From Monomorium pharaonis (Eukaryota; Arthropoda; Insecta; Hymenoptera; Formicidae), in contig NC_050467.1 of the NCBI RefSeq assembly GCF_013373865.1, positions 28,108,996 through 28,172,995 on the forward strand: a stretch of 64,000 bases of DNA. The letters are read 5' to 3'. Positions 11,501 to 22,484 of this stretch are shown piece after piece. A program made the translations under genes and the position numbers. Below the pieces are notes generated by a model, which had not been told where the DNA came from, did no database searches, and saw only the letters and a program-made list of their open reading frames with translations. The stretch's first letter is position 1. Each line of letters begins with the position of its first letter.

Positions 11501-12000
11501 NNNNNNNNNNNNNNNNNNNNNNNNNNNNNNNNNNNNNNNNNNNNNNNNNNNNNNNNNNNNNNNNNNNNNNNNNNNNNNNNNNNNNNNNNNNNNNNNNNNN
11601 NNNNNNNNNNNNNNNNNNNNNNNNNNNNNNNNNNNNNNNNNNNNNNNNNNNNNNNNNNNNNNNNNNNNNNNNNNNNNNNNNNNNNNNNNNNNNNNNNNNN
11701 NNNNNNNNNNNNNNNNNNNNNNNNNNNNNNNNNNNNNNNNNNNNNNNNNNNNNNNNNNNNNNNNNNNNNNNNNNNNNNNNNNNNNNNNNNNNNNNNNNNN
11801 NNNNNNNNNNNNNNNNNNNNNNNNNNNNNNNNNNNNNNNNNNNNNNNNNNNNNNNNNNNNNNNNNNNNNNNNNNNNNNNNNNNNNNNNNNNNNNNNNNNN
11901 NNNNNNNNNNNNNNNNNNNNNNNNNNNNNNNNNNNNNNNNNNNNNNNNNNNNNNNNNNNNNNNNNNNNNNNNNNNNNNNNNNNNNNNNNNNNNNNNNNNN
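11501..12000. other. Assembly gap (500 N)
   Basis: Exactly 500 undetermined bases, a typical placeholder length. It separates LINE copy 1 from the DNA polymerase gene. The real distance and the true neighbour on each side are unknown. Confidence 0.99.
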
Positions 12001-15000
12001 GTTGTCCTAATTCACGTTCCATCCACACGAGCCATCTCAGAGCTTTCTGCGATGACTTGTCTGCGTTCCTGTATCCCTTTGTCGGAATCACGCCTATTTC
12101 ACCCTCGCGTAAAAAGTTTTTCCGGAAAACTTTCATACACGTAGATGCGATAGTCGTGCATTCCTCGAAGGGACACACGTCGCCACGTTCTAAAAAGATT
12201 TTACGGAATTCCATGCAGGCGCGACGAAGAATGATTACGTCGTTACGGCAGTAGCGAACAATTTCGCGTTGGAAATCAAAGATGTAACTTTCGTTAATCA
12301 TCTTTGAGTGCCAAGCTAAAAATTGTTCGCGTTCTTCCGGTTTCATTTGGTCGGAACAAAAATATCGAATGTCGGGTAACGGACCGACATATGTCTGGTT
12401 TTCGACTCTATTGAAAAGGTGTGGAAATATGCCTTTATCCGACGTATCCCTCAACCCGAAAGCCTTGGGTAAATCGGATAAGCGCATGGGCATGTAATTT
12501 ACACTGTCTATAAATTTAACACGCCCAAGTGTTATCGCGATTATTTTTGTCCCGTTCAAAATCAACTCGGGTTTTTCAGTCATTTCAGTTCTTTCTATTA
12601 TGTGCTTTAATATAAACTGAGCGTCGAATGCTTTCGCGTTATGCGCGATACAGATGATCCTTTTGAAACATTTTGTCGGGCGTGTTACGAACTCAACAAA
12701 TTGTTTCACAGGATCATCCCGAAACACAAATTCACGTATCCCGCACCATCGACATCGTGCCGCGTCTTCCTCTACCGCGGAGCATGCTTCGCAGACTTGG
12801 TGAGCGATGCAGAGAGTCGGTACATGAAGGTAAGTGTTTTCACTAGCTTCAAGCACCTCGTCTTGTCGCGTTTCGAAATCATAAAACACAAACGCGACGC
12901 GACCTTTGTCCCGATTGTTCGCACGTTCGACATTGTTCTTATTACATGTATCTTCCAGTCGTTCATCCGTACTCGTCCCCTCGCCAGGATTTTTGATTAC
13001 GGATTTGTGGCGAAGAGGATGCATGTAACAACGATGGTTTGTCGACTGTAGCGAACAACACGTCTTACAATATGTCTCGTCGCATTTGTGCTCAGATCCC
13101 GATTTTACAAACCGTCCGCATCCGACGCAAATCTTAACGGAATCACAGACGGAGGCGCACGATTTGCCGTCATACGAATTGCTTTTGCGATGACGATTGT
13201 AGCAGCTTTCTCCGAAAAAACTGCGTTTACATTTTCCACATCTGACGAGCGCCGCATCGAGATTTTCGCAATGCGTCGCTGCGTAGCACCGTGGACATTT
13301 TTTCGCGCAACGGTGCCCCTTATCCGGACGATAGCCTACGTTACACGCGACGCAATACCCTCCCCCTGAACCGGCTGCAGCTTTCAAACACAATATCGGG
13401 TTATAGTGACGCGAACCCTCGTAGTACATAATGTTAAGGCGAAACGAGGGTTCGCGTCCTAATTCGCCGAGTATCGTGGTACCGTCGTACAACGGTTTTT
13501 CGCCACGTCCGAAAGTACTGAAATTATATATCACGATCGCAATATTTTCAGTAGCGAAAAACCGTTGGAAGCGATCAATCTCAGGAATTCCGCAACCCTC
13601 TTTAGGGACTACGACACCGGCGTTACGTGTTAATTCCATCGCTAATTCTCGCTGTAACGCCGATGTCCTACATCTTACGGAATTCCACAGTCTATGTAAT
13701 TCTCCCTCGCGCACATTTCCCCGCTGGCAATGTATCCGAGATAGCACCAAAGCGCGAGGGAGACACAGATTATCATCGTTATTAATTTGGAGAATTGATC
13801 GCTTCGCGACGTCTTCGCGCGTCAATTTATTCGATGAGCGTCCCCGACCTACCGGGACCGCGACACTAAAGACGCTCACCGAAAAATTTTGCGCCGCGTC
13901 CATTCCGCCGGCACTTTGCGCTACCGAACTCACGAGGCTCCATATGTCCTCGGGAGTTAAGTCTCGCGCCGGTCGGAATGATAAGCCGGCCGGTCCATGA
14001 GTTAGCTCCGCCGAATAAAATGTTAGACCGACGTAATCGGTCGGAGCACTCGAGCGTATAACGTACGCGTGTACCTCGCGAAACGCGTCTTCTAACCATC
14101 GCAACGAGTTCGCGCCGTCAGGAATCGGTCGTATTTTAAAAGACGCTTCCCTCCCAAGCGTCCTAAAATTTCTAAACCGCCGAGAATTTTCCGCTCTTAG
14201 CTCTATATACTTAAATTCTGGTTGGCGATGTTGTTGCTGTTGTCGATGTTGTAGCTGTTGTTGTTGTTGCGACGGCTGCATGAGGATAGCGCCGGAATTT
14301 TCATTCACCCCTCCCTCTGCTTCATTACCACTTAGGGTGGCCTCGTCTACGTCGACAGTTCGCACAACACCACCGCCAGTTTGGACTGAATAATAGAATA
14401 TTGTAAATTTTTTTATATTAATATATTTCGTCTAATTTCAAAACTTTTTACTGCTACGCCAAGGAAATATCATAGCAAGGTATCGCACCTGTAAGTAAGG
14501 TAGCGTACCTATTTTATCCTTATCTTATTTTATTTTATTTTTCACTGGAACCCCAACGTTAGACGAAATGCGTTAAAGTAACTAATCTAGTTTACTCACT
14601 TGATTTAGACAGTTAACGTAAACGATGAGTTAATTCTGACGTGTGATTAATTAAATCGATAATTTTTTTAACATATTACTCTGTGCTCGTGTAAGAATTA
14701 AGTAAAAAATTACCCTTTATTCTATTTATTTTAATACAAAAAAGATTAAGTTTATTATATATAATTTTTCAGTGACGAACAAGAAGGTATATGACAAAAA
14801 TTTAAAAAACGGCTAATTAGTCAACACTTCGTCGAGATTTAATTAAAATTTTTTATTTAAGTAATAAAGCCACGTAATAAAATTTATAAAATTTTCTCAA
14901 GTTAAATTTAACTGATTAATAATTTAAAAGTTTTTTATTCAAATTAGAGACTAATAAAATAATTTCAAGTAAATGCACAACATTTACATGGGTAAATGAA

Positions 15001-17026
15001 TATGGTAATAATAATTTTAAAATTTATTTTGTTTTTATTTTAAGTTCTGTACAGTATTTTTTTGTATTGTTATTAATATCATTTTTAAAATTGAGAGGTA
15101 GAGAAAACCTTAAAAATATTAACCGGCGTAGAGATCACAGAACAAAATAGTAACCTAGGGTTCCAGTTTTTATGACCTATTCCTATGTCCCAAAAAAAAT
15201 TCCCGTAGTTGAGTGCAAGTAATTTCTAACAAAAAATTAAAATTGTATTAATATTATAATTAAAATTTTATTTAAAATATATTTGAAAATAATATGTAAT
15301 ATTTTAAAATAATATATTATATTGTTATATTACCTGAAGGCGTTACAGTGGCGTCTCCTCTCTCCTCCTCTTCTTCCTCCTCCTCTCTCTCTTGCGTTCC
15401 TTCATCCTCTTCTATTGCACTTTCTGTCTCTTCCTCCCCTCCATGTTCACTTTCTTCAATGGAGGAAACGTTCACATTCTCGATTTCTCCTACTAACAAA
15501 TAGCATATTATTTTTACCTGAAATGTAACGAATTGTGAAAAATCTCATTATAAATACTTACTCTGCGAAAATAGCGCCTCCGAGTCAAGTGTGCTTGGTA
15601 ACACTATCTCCTCCTCCCCCATCTCTTCATTTCTTTCAGCATTACTCTCTTCTTCTCTCTCTTCCTCTTCTTCGTTTTCTTCTTCCACCGACTCTTCATT
15701 TTCCTCCTCCTCCTCTGACTCCTCATCTACATGCTCCTCCTCCTCTTCCTCCGACTCTTCGTCATCATCCTCGTTATCTTCTTCCTCCTCTTCCTCCTGA
15801 TGTTCCTCCTCCGACTCTTCATTTTCCTCTTCCTCCTCTTCATCCTCTTCTTCTTCTTCATCTTCCACTTCTTCTTCTTCTTCCATCTCCCGTTCATTAT
15901 CTCTCTCTTCAAAATTTCTTTCCAGCACCCCTTCCTCCCACTCTGCCAACGCTCTATCCATCGAATCCTCTTCCATCCAGCCGTTTTCTCTTTCTATCTC
16001 TCCTTCCTCCCACTCTGCTAACACTTTATCCATCGTATCCTCTTCCATCCAACCGTTTTCTCTTTCTTCTTGGCGTACTGAAAAATAACATTATTTTATT
16101 ATTATTTTTACGAATTAATCTGAATTAAATAGAAAATTAAAAATACTTACTCGGTGTAAATAACGCCGCTGAATCGAACGAGCTCGGCACAACATCGGAC
16201 CCGTTCTGCGTGTCGTCATCTAAAATCATAAATTTATTATTAAACAGCATGGCAATAATAATTAACTTTCGAGTAATATCTTGTATTTAAAAATTAATAA
16301 TTACCAGACACTAAATCCACAACGGGAATGACGCGAGGTGGTGGTGATGGTGGTGGTGGTGGTGGTAGTGCTGCTGCTGCTACTGCTGGTGCTACAATAG
16401 CAACAGGAGCTTCTCCGATTCGACGTCTCCCTAAAAATTAAAACTTTTAATATGTACTAAACTTCTAACTAAATTTTTAAGAAATTAATTTTATTTCCAA
16501 CTTACGGGCAGGTACAGCCTCCTCAGCCACCTCCGCCTCGCGCCGCCGCCTTAAGCTTAGGCGACCGTACTGCGTACGAAAAGGGTGCACTAGTGCTACC
16601 GGTCTCTCACCTACAAAAATACTCGTAATTAAAATATAAAATACTAACTTTTTCTTTATTAGATATTTTATATTTTTTCTTACCTGACACTCCTCTATTC
16701 TCATTTTCCGGCACCCCGTCTCGACGTCGTAAAAATTGTGCGATGCACCCACTCGCGTCGTTTTCATAATATTGTTCATCCGCGTAACGCGCTTCGACGA
16801 TACGAAATATAATGTCTATTAGCCGAACGTTTCCCTCAAAATATCCCATTTTGCACAACAAGCACAGTATCGTGCTGGAACATTCCTTTTCCGCGAAACG
16901 CTCGAATAATAAATAATTAATTTCATCGTCGCGAGACAAATTCTTAAAATAATCGCGCTTTTTAATATTTTTGCTCTGATTGCATACGATTATAAAAAAT
17001 CTCGCTATTATTGCGCGCGGTTCCAT
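12001..17026 (-). CDS. Spliced gene with OTU-like and family B DNA polymerase exonuclease domains (3' end lost in gap)
   Basis: Seven exons can be joined with one open frame: 17026-16684 (ATG start), 16610-16506, 16430-16305, 16219-16151, 16077-15562, 15492-15334, and 14385 into the gap. Every junction is GT-AG and phase 1. The first five introns are 69-85 bp and the sixth is 948 bp. In protein order come a ~114-residue leader, an Ala/Pro-rich piece, a ~170-residue Glu/Asp-rich region, and a Gln-rich run (14220-14280). An OTU-like pair follows: DDNLCLPRAL near 13750-13790 and RHYNP near 13400. Next come several CxxC/CxxH clusters, then the 3'-5' exonuclease: ExoI FYDFET (~12880), ExoII AHNAKAFD (~12630), ExoIII YCRNDV (~12245). 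This matches large protein-primed-type PolB proteins of Polinton/Maverick and virus-like elements. The palm motifs fall in the gap. OTU activity is inferred from spacing only. Confidence 0.75.
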
Positions 17027-17140
17027 TTTCGACACTCAAACTATTTTTTCTCGCACACACTCAACAAACTCGTACAATTGACTTAAAGAATAAGTCAGCT
17101 CACTCGAAAGTACAAGAACTAACACTTGTACGCATTAGAA

Positions 17141-17475
17141 CACGAAATTTATACCCTGTAAGCCCATCTTAGACAGAAAATATTAGGAATAGTGGGCGTG
17201 ATTTTCTACTTACCCTATTGGTAAATTAGTTTCCCACTTTTCTTCGTGTGCCTGTATCTTTTTCGAAAAATTCATTATTTTTCTCATAAAAGAAAATTCA
17301 CATGGAACACGAAATTTACACCCAATAATCCCATCTTACGCTGAAAATATTGGGAATAGTGGGCGTGATTTTCTACTTACCTTATTGGTAAACTAGTTTC
17401 CCACTTTTCTTCGTATGCCTGAATCTTCTTGAAAAATTCGTTATTTTTCTCATAAAAAGAATTCGCGCAAAAATT
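17141..17475. repeat. 167-bp direct duplication between divergent genes
   Basis: Two adjacent copies (17141-17307 and 17308-17475) start with ACACGAAATTTA and share the block GAATAGTGGGCGTGATTTTC. They lie upstream of the polymerase gene start (17026, minus) and the ORF at 18289 (plus), so they may belong to a shared promoter region. The copies differ at roughly a tenth of positions. Confidence 0.75.
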
Positions 17476-18288
17476 AGTTATTTCCATAGTATAACATATT
17501 TATATATTTTTTAAAAATAAAATTAAATGTGTAATATATTTTTTATAATTTTTCAGAATTTATTTAACTAAAAGATAAAATCATACACAAACTAGTTATC
17601 TGTAGTATGTAATTCACCTTCTAAATTTTTTTACTTTTTACTTAAATTTTTAACCAAGTGTGCTTTAATTGATGTTAATTAATTAATTTTTCTTAAATTT
17701 TATATTTAGATTTTTATAAATTTTAGTTAAGTCGATGAAGAATCGCATTCTCATTTTTTATTATTCTACAACCAACAGCAAACAATTAGTTTCGAGAAGA
17801 AAGAATACATGTTCGTGCAAGTTCGATCTTGTCTCGTCTCTAACGGTTACTTCACATTCCGAATTCAAATTTTTACTCGTTACTTTTACATAAATTTTTA
17901 TTTCAAAATGTTTTATAAATATTACTTAATTTTTATAAATTTTACATTCAATCTTTGTGATTTGAATTTTTGTGTAGCTAACGTAGTGTAATTATTTAAA
18001 ATTAAAAATTTAAATAAAATTTTAGTTTATAAAAAATTTATTTACGTTTTCCCACCACTGTCTCATTTGCGTGCGCAACTTTTATTACGTCACAAACAGA
18101 GGTAAGGGCATTTCCCGTGATGTAAACGCGAATTCATTTGATATTCTTCCTTCGAAGCGTTAACCTCGCGAACAAAGTTTTCCTCAACCCTCTCGAACTT
18201 TTGAATTGCGAGTGTGAGAGTTACGTGCCTTATTTCACTTACTGGTTTCATTTCTGTGTCTTTATACAACACTGAAGCAGAAAGAACA

Positions 18289-19116
18289 ATGGCCAACCAG
18301 CAACAAAGTGTTAATTATAACCCCTCGAACCAGGCGATTCACGATAATCTCGGAACGCGCAACTTCGTCGAAGGAAGAAACGATAGGCTTCATATGCTGC
18401 TTACCACTTCGTATGGCCTTAATAACTCGCATACGAAGAGAATACAAGTCGGATTACAATCAACGAAGGAGGGAGTCTTCGTTCCATTAATAAAATTAAG
18501 CGGTAACAACGCTGACGGTATTAATTTCGACGTCGACTCCTGGCTGCAATTTCAAGATCATACGGATCTCATGAGTGAGTACTTGCGCGGTGATGGCAAA
18601 TTAAAGCCGAATCCTGTCGGTATAAAAAACATCAACATCAGCTTCACCTCGGCCTATGGATCAAGATCCGTTCTAATATCGTATAAGGAAACTGAAGAAG
18701 AACGCTCTTCGGAGGAAACCGTTGAAGATGCTGCAGATTCTTTACTGGTAACGAAGAAACGGAGACACTACTCCGTTGCAATAGTGATGCAGAAAATTAC
18801 GTTCCAGGGATTGCTGAATGTGATCAAATGTGTCGACGCACATTTAGAACATTTAAAATTGTTAAGCGAAAGCGTCAATGTGTGTGCGCAACGCTTAATT
18901 CAAGAAATTGAACTTAAACTACCACTAAGTTATGTAGATTGCGAAATTATAAAATTAACAATAAAAGGTAATCAGGAGGATATTGAACGCAATGTACGTA
19001 CTCAAATAAACGATTTAACTTTCCTCGACGTATATTTCAATATAATATTTTTGGAACTGATTACACTGCGTTGTAACGAAATTACCAATATAATTTTGTC
19101 AAAACGTAGAACATAA
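18289..19116 (+). CDS. Unrecognised 275-residue protein divergent from the PolB gene
   Basis: The frame is open from a GTG at 18214. The first ATG, at 18289, has a good context (gaacaATGG) and is the likely start. I do not recognise the protein. The N-terminus is Gln/Asn-rich. A middle segment (about residues 50-100) reads as beta strands followed by DVDSWLQFQDHTDLM. A short acidic stretch and a KKRRH basic cluster lie near residues 145-165, and the C-terminal third is Leu/Ile-rich and probably helical. The strand-then-helix pattern distantly recalls PC4-type single-strand DNA-binding domains, which is only a guess. An AATAAA (19173-19178) follows the stop (19114-19116) by about 57 bases. Head-to-head placement with the polymerase gene, and a GC content closer to that gene than to flanking DNA, suggest they may form one unit. 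Confidence 0.55.
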   Translation: MANQQQSVNYNPSNQAIHDNLGTRNFVEGRNDRLHMLLTTSYGLNNSHTKRIQVGLQSTKEGVFVPLIKLSGNNADGINFDVDSWLQFQDHTDLMSEYLRGDGKLKPNPVGIKNINISFTSAYGSRSVLISYKETEEERSSEETVEDAADSLLVTKKRRHYSVAIVMQKITFQGLLNVIKCVDAHLEHLKLLSESVNVCAQRLIQEIELKLPLSYVDCEIIKLTIKGNQEDIERNVRTQINDLTFLDVYFNIIFLELITLRCNEITNIILSKRRT

Positions 19117-19172
19117 TTTTTATATAACTTTGGTCAGTTACAATGTATTTTTGTACGAAGTTTGCGTATTAA

Positions 19173-19178
19173 AATAAA
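19173..19178 (+). terminator. Polyadenylation signal AATAAA
   Basis: Canonical hexamer 57 bases after the stop of the 275-residue ORF, followed by a T-rich stretch. Consistent with the 3' end of its mRNA. Confidence 0.5.
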
Positions 19179-19199
19179 ACTATTTTTTACTCGTAATTC

Positions 19200-19720
19200 T
19201 TCATATTTCTTTTAGTCCCTTCCATAATACATAGTTTTTAATTTTTATAAAATTCTAAACATACTAGTTTCTGTTTGTGCCTAAAGTATCTCTACATAAT
19301 AGCAAAAGAATTTTCTTTTTAAAAGTTATTCCCGTCATATTTCTTTTTCTCTTTTCATGATACATAGTTTTTGATTTTTTAAGACAGGAAATGTACAAGT
19401 TCCTGTTTATGCCTAAAGTATCTCTGCATAATAGTAAAAGAATTTTCTTTCAAAAGTTAATCCTGATATATTTCTTTTACTTCCTTTACAATACATAGTT
19501 TTGATTTTTTTAAGACTCGAAATATACAAGCTCCTGTTTGTGCCTAAAGTATCTCTACATAATAGCAAAAGAATTCTTTCACAAAAGTTAAACTTTCTTA
19601 TATTTTTTTGTTCAGCTTTCATAATAAAAAGTGATTGATTTTTATAACTCATGAAAATCACTTGTTTGTTCCTTAAGTATCTCTACATAATAGCGAAAGG
19701 TTTCTCTATCTTACAAAAGC
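19200..19720. repeat. 131-bp tandem repeat array, 4 copies
   Basis: The block CCTAAAGTATCTCTACATAA recurs at about 19280, 19412, 19543 and 19671, with spacings of 132, 131 and 128. Each unit also carries ATAATAGCAAAAGAATT and a TTTCTTTT stretch. It starts just after the polyadenylation signal of the preceding ORF. Confidence 0.8.
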
Positions 19721-19759
19721 ACCTTTGTTCTGTAAGTCTGTTAACCTGTTACAAAACAT

Positions 19760-20330
19760 ACACCTGTCCGAAACGTAACCCCCAGCCGAGCAAGACTCCC
19801 GGATCTAAGATCTGATTTCCATCATTTGTCACTTCTGACATTTTTCCGAGGGACCGCTAGTCTCGAAATTTAAAAATCCAGTAGTATACTCAGGCAGCCA
19901 ATCAAGGCTCGGGGCAGCCATGGAGGGCCAATCAAGACTCGTGGCAGCCATGGGGTATCCAATCAGAACCCTCCGTTCAAAATCGTGACGACACAAACTC
20001 AGGCTACCCATTCAAGGCTCGGGGCAGCCATGGGGTGCCAATCAAAACGCGTCGTTCAAACTCGTGACGTCACACCGTCTAGTCTTCCCCACCAGGCCCC
20101 AGTCGGGGAAGGGGGTTAGGTTTGACACCAGTCGGACGAAGAGTGGGGTTAGGTTTGACATCAGGCCGAGGAAGAGAAGTTCGGGTTTGTTTTGATGCAC
20201 CATGGCTGCCCCAGACAGGGGGGAAGGGGGGCAGACACCCCCCGCTGTGAGGGCGACACCCCCCGCTGTGAGGGCGAGGAGTGGGGGTTTGTTTTGACGC
20301 CCCATGGCTTCCCCTATACTACTTATTAAG
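19760..20330. repeat. GC-rich repetitive block, possible small inverted-repeat element
   Basis: GGGGCAGCCATGG-type and CAATCAAGGCTCG-type phrases recur at about 19895-20045, and CCCGCTGTGAGGGCGA is duplicated at about 20241-20280. The outer edges, AGTAGTATACTCAGGCAGCC (left) and GGCTTCCCCTATACTACT (right), are imperfect inverse copies. This suggests a ~450-bp non-autonomous element. No ORF is supported. Confidence 0.4.
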
Positions 20331-20929
20331 CTTGTAAATAAAAAAAAATTTAAATGTAAAATTTTATTACCTAATTCTCATGTTAATGAAATTTAGTAAC
20401 AACATTTTTTAATATGTACTATACTAATTTGTTTTGTCCAATCATTATGAACTATAATAATAACAATATAATTTTTCTTTTAACGATATAAATGCAATAT
20501 AATACATGTTTAGATACAATGGGCATATATGTCTCTACATTTTTATGAATTTTTGAATGTACGTTGAATGAATGTTAGAATCCCCTTTTATTTTATATTT
20601 TGGCTATATTTTGTCCTATATACCTTGAATATTTAACAACATTATTGTTAACGTGTTTGTGTTTTATAATTTCTGCCATTATAATGTTGTATAATTTGCT
20701 TGTACATATTGTATATAATATTAATAATTTAAATTGTTTTAGTTGATACTTCCTCAACAATTTTAAAACCTCCATCACCTCAACATTTTCAATTGCGGAC
20801 ACGAACAATACATAAAAACATAAAGGATATTAGCAATAAACAAGTTATTACAAGTAATAAATGGGCAAATTCTGGAAAACTATTGACTATACGACTGATT
20901 AGTGATAGATCAATATGTGAAGCTGTCAG

Positions 20930-21598
20930 GTAATATTTACTCATGTTTATTTATCATACTTATTTAATGTTATGTACCTACTTATTTTAACTTATTATTG
21001 TTTGTACTTATTTATTTAGTTAAAAGCTTTACTAATTCTCTTTCCCAATGAGCACAATAATGTTTAAAAAATATTTTTTTAATATTTAAAAATCGTTTTT
21101 ATAAACACTTAAAAAAACATTTAAATAATGAGATAAGTTCCCTTTTTTCGTGAAAAAAAATTTATTTTACATTTGAAAAAATATTTTGTTATTAATAAAC
21201 ATTTATTTAACGCTTGAACAAATTTGTTTAAATTTTACTGAACGTTTATTTAATGTTTTAAAAACAAAAAAAATTGGTTGCATTATTTAATAATTGTGAT
21301 AAATTTAACGTAACCTTACCAGTCTGGCATCACTTAATTTCTACGATTATTTAGTGGAGAACACTATACATGTTTCAACCAAGCCACAGTCGTACCTGTT
21401 AGAACATGAATAATTTTTACGCCCAAAAAAAAACAGTTATTTATCCAACTGTCAGCTACTGTCGACGTTGTTTGAGTTCGAAGCCCAATCTAATCTAACC
21501 TAACCTAACCTAATCTAACACTTCATGATGATCCATGAATACTTCATGTTTATGCATACATATATTTGTCATAGATCATTTCAATAAATGGATTGTTA
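20930..21598. other. Intronic AT-rich DNA with CTAACC repeat
   Basis: Long T/A-rich stretches without coding signal. A short CTAACC/CTAATC array lies at 21490-21519, a motif frequent in hymenopteran and other insect genomes. Confidence 0.5.
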
Positions 21599-21791
21599 GG
21601 CCGAAGGCAGAGAACGAGACGTAGGTGTCGTAGTCGTAGTCATAGGGTAAGGCAGAAAAAAACGTAAGTCGCAATATACTACTATTCTAGAGTCTAGAAT
21701 AGTATACTACGACATGTACAACTTACGTTTTTCTCTACCTTACCCTACGACTACGACTGCGACACCTACGTATCGTTCTCTGCCTTCGGCC
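21599..21791. mobile_element. PIF/Harbinger-type MITE, 193 bp, with TTA target duplication
   Basis: The ends are GGCCGAAGGCAGAGAACGA and its inverse complement. The two arms pair for roughly 85-90 bp around the centre ATTCTAGAGTCTAGAAT, making an almost complete hairpin. The element is flanked on both sides by TTA (21596-21598 and 21792-21794). A 3-bp TTA/TAA duplication and GG-starting termini are hallmarks of PIF/Harbinger elements. No coding sequence is present, so it would depend on a transposase elsewhere. Confidence 0.8.
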
Positions 21792-21794
21792 TTA

Positions 21795-22484
21795 GAAGGA
21801 GGAAACATGTATAGTTAACTTACATTTTTATATTTAAACATAGTTTTACAGTTTTTTATTGATTTTTACATATGCGAAATAGCTACATGTAAAATAACTT
21901 ATGAAAAGATCTATTTTTCCTTTGTCCGTGAAAAAATGAGGAATAGATGTCATTTTTATAATTTTTGAATATTATTAATATGCCATATTGTTTTGATAAG
22001 TGCAATAAATATTGTCTTAATCTCCACTTTTTTTATGTTCCGATATTTCAATCTGTGTTTTTTAGAAGTTAAAATCAGGGAAAAAGAAAAGAGCCACATA
22101 AAAAATATACGAGAGGAAGAGAAAGAGAGAGAGAGAGAAGGGGGGGGGGGAGAAGTAAGAAAAAGTTTAATTTTTTATAACACATTAAGTATTTTATTTC
22201 TGAAAACAATAATATTTATATATATATATGTATAATTTTTGAAAATAATTTTTTCCTTTGAATGTTTTTTGCTTTTCTTCCTTCCTTTTACAACATAAAA
22301 TTTTGTCAAAATTAGAATTTTTAATTTGATTTAGCTGCGTTTTTATTATTAATATATTTAAATGTTTTTTATTTAAGGTTAAAGAAAATAAGCATTATAT
22401 TAAAAAAAGAAAGAAAGAAATAGAAGGAGCAGAGAGTAAGAAAAGAAACATTAAAAAGGTATAAACAGAGAACAGAAATAAAAA
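21795..22484. other. Intronic AT-rich DNA with GA/G tract
   Basis: No coding signal. A purine run with (GA)n and a G9-10 stretch lies near 22115-22155. Confidence 0.4.

Noticed and set aside
11481..12254. Coding sequence continuing through the N run
   Set aside because: Undetermined bases are translated as X. The few residues after the gap on the far side belong to LINE sequence, not to PolB.
12641..14099. Several ORFs overlapping the PolB exon
   Set aside because: No domains; they are shadows of the conserved minus-strand frame.
15535..16128. Plus-strand ORFs rich in Leu, Ser and Pro
   Set aside because: They are antisense to the acidic exon 5 of the minus-strand PolB gene, which has supported splice sites and frame.
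21490..21519. Telomeric repeat
   Set aside because: Only a few CTAACC/CTAATC units, too short and irregular for a telomere.
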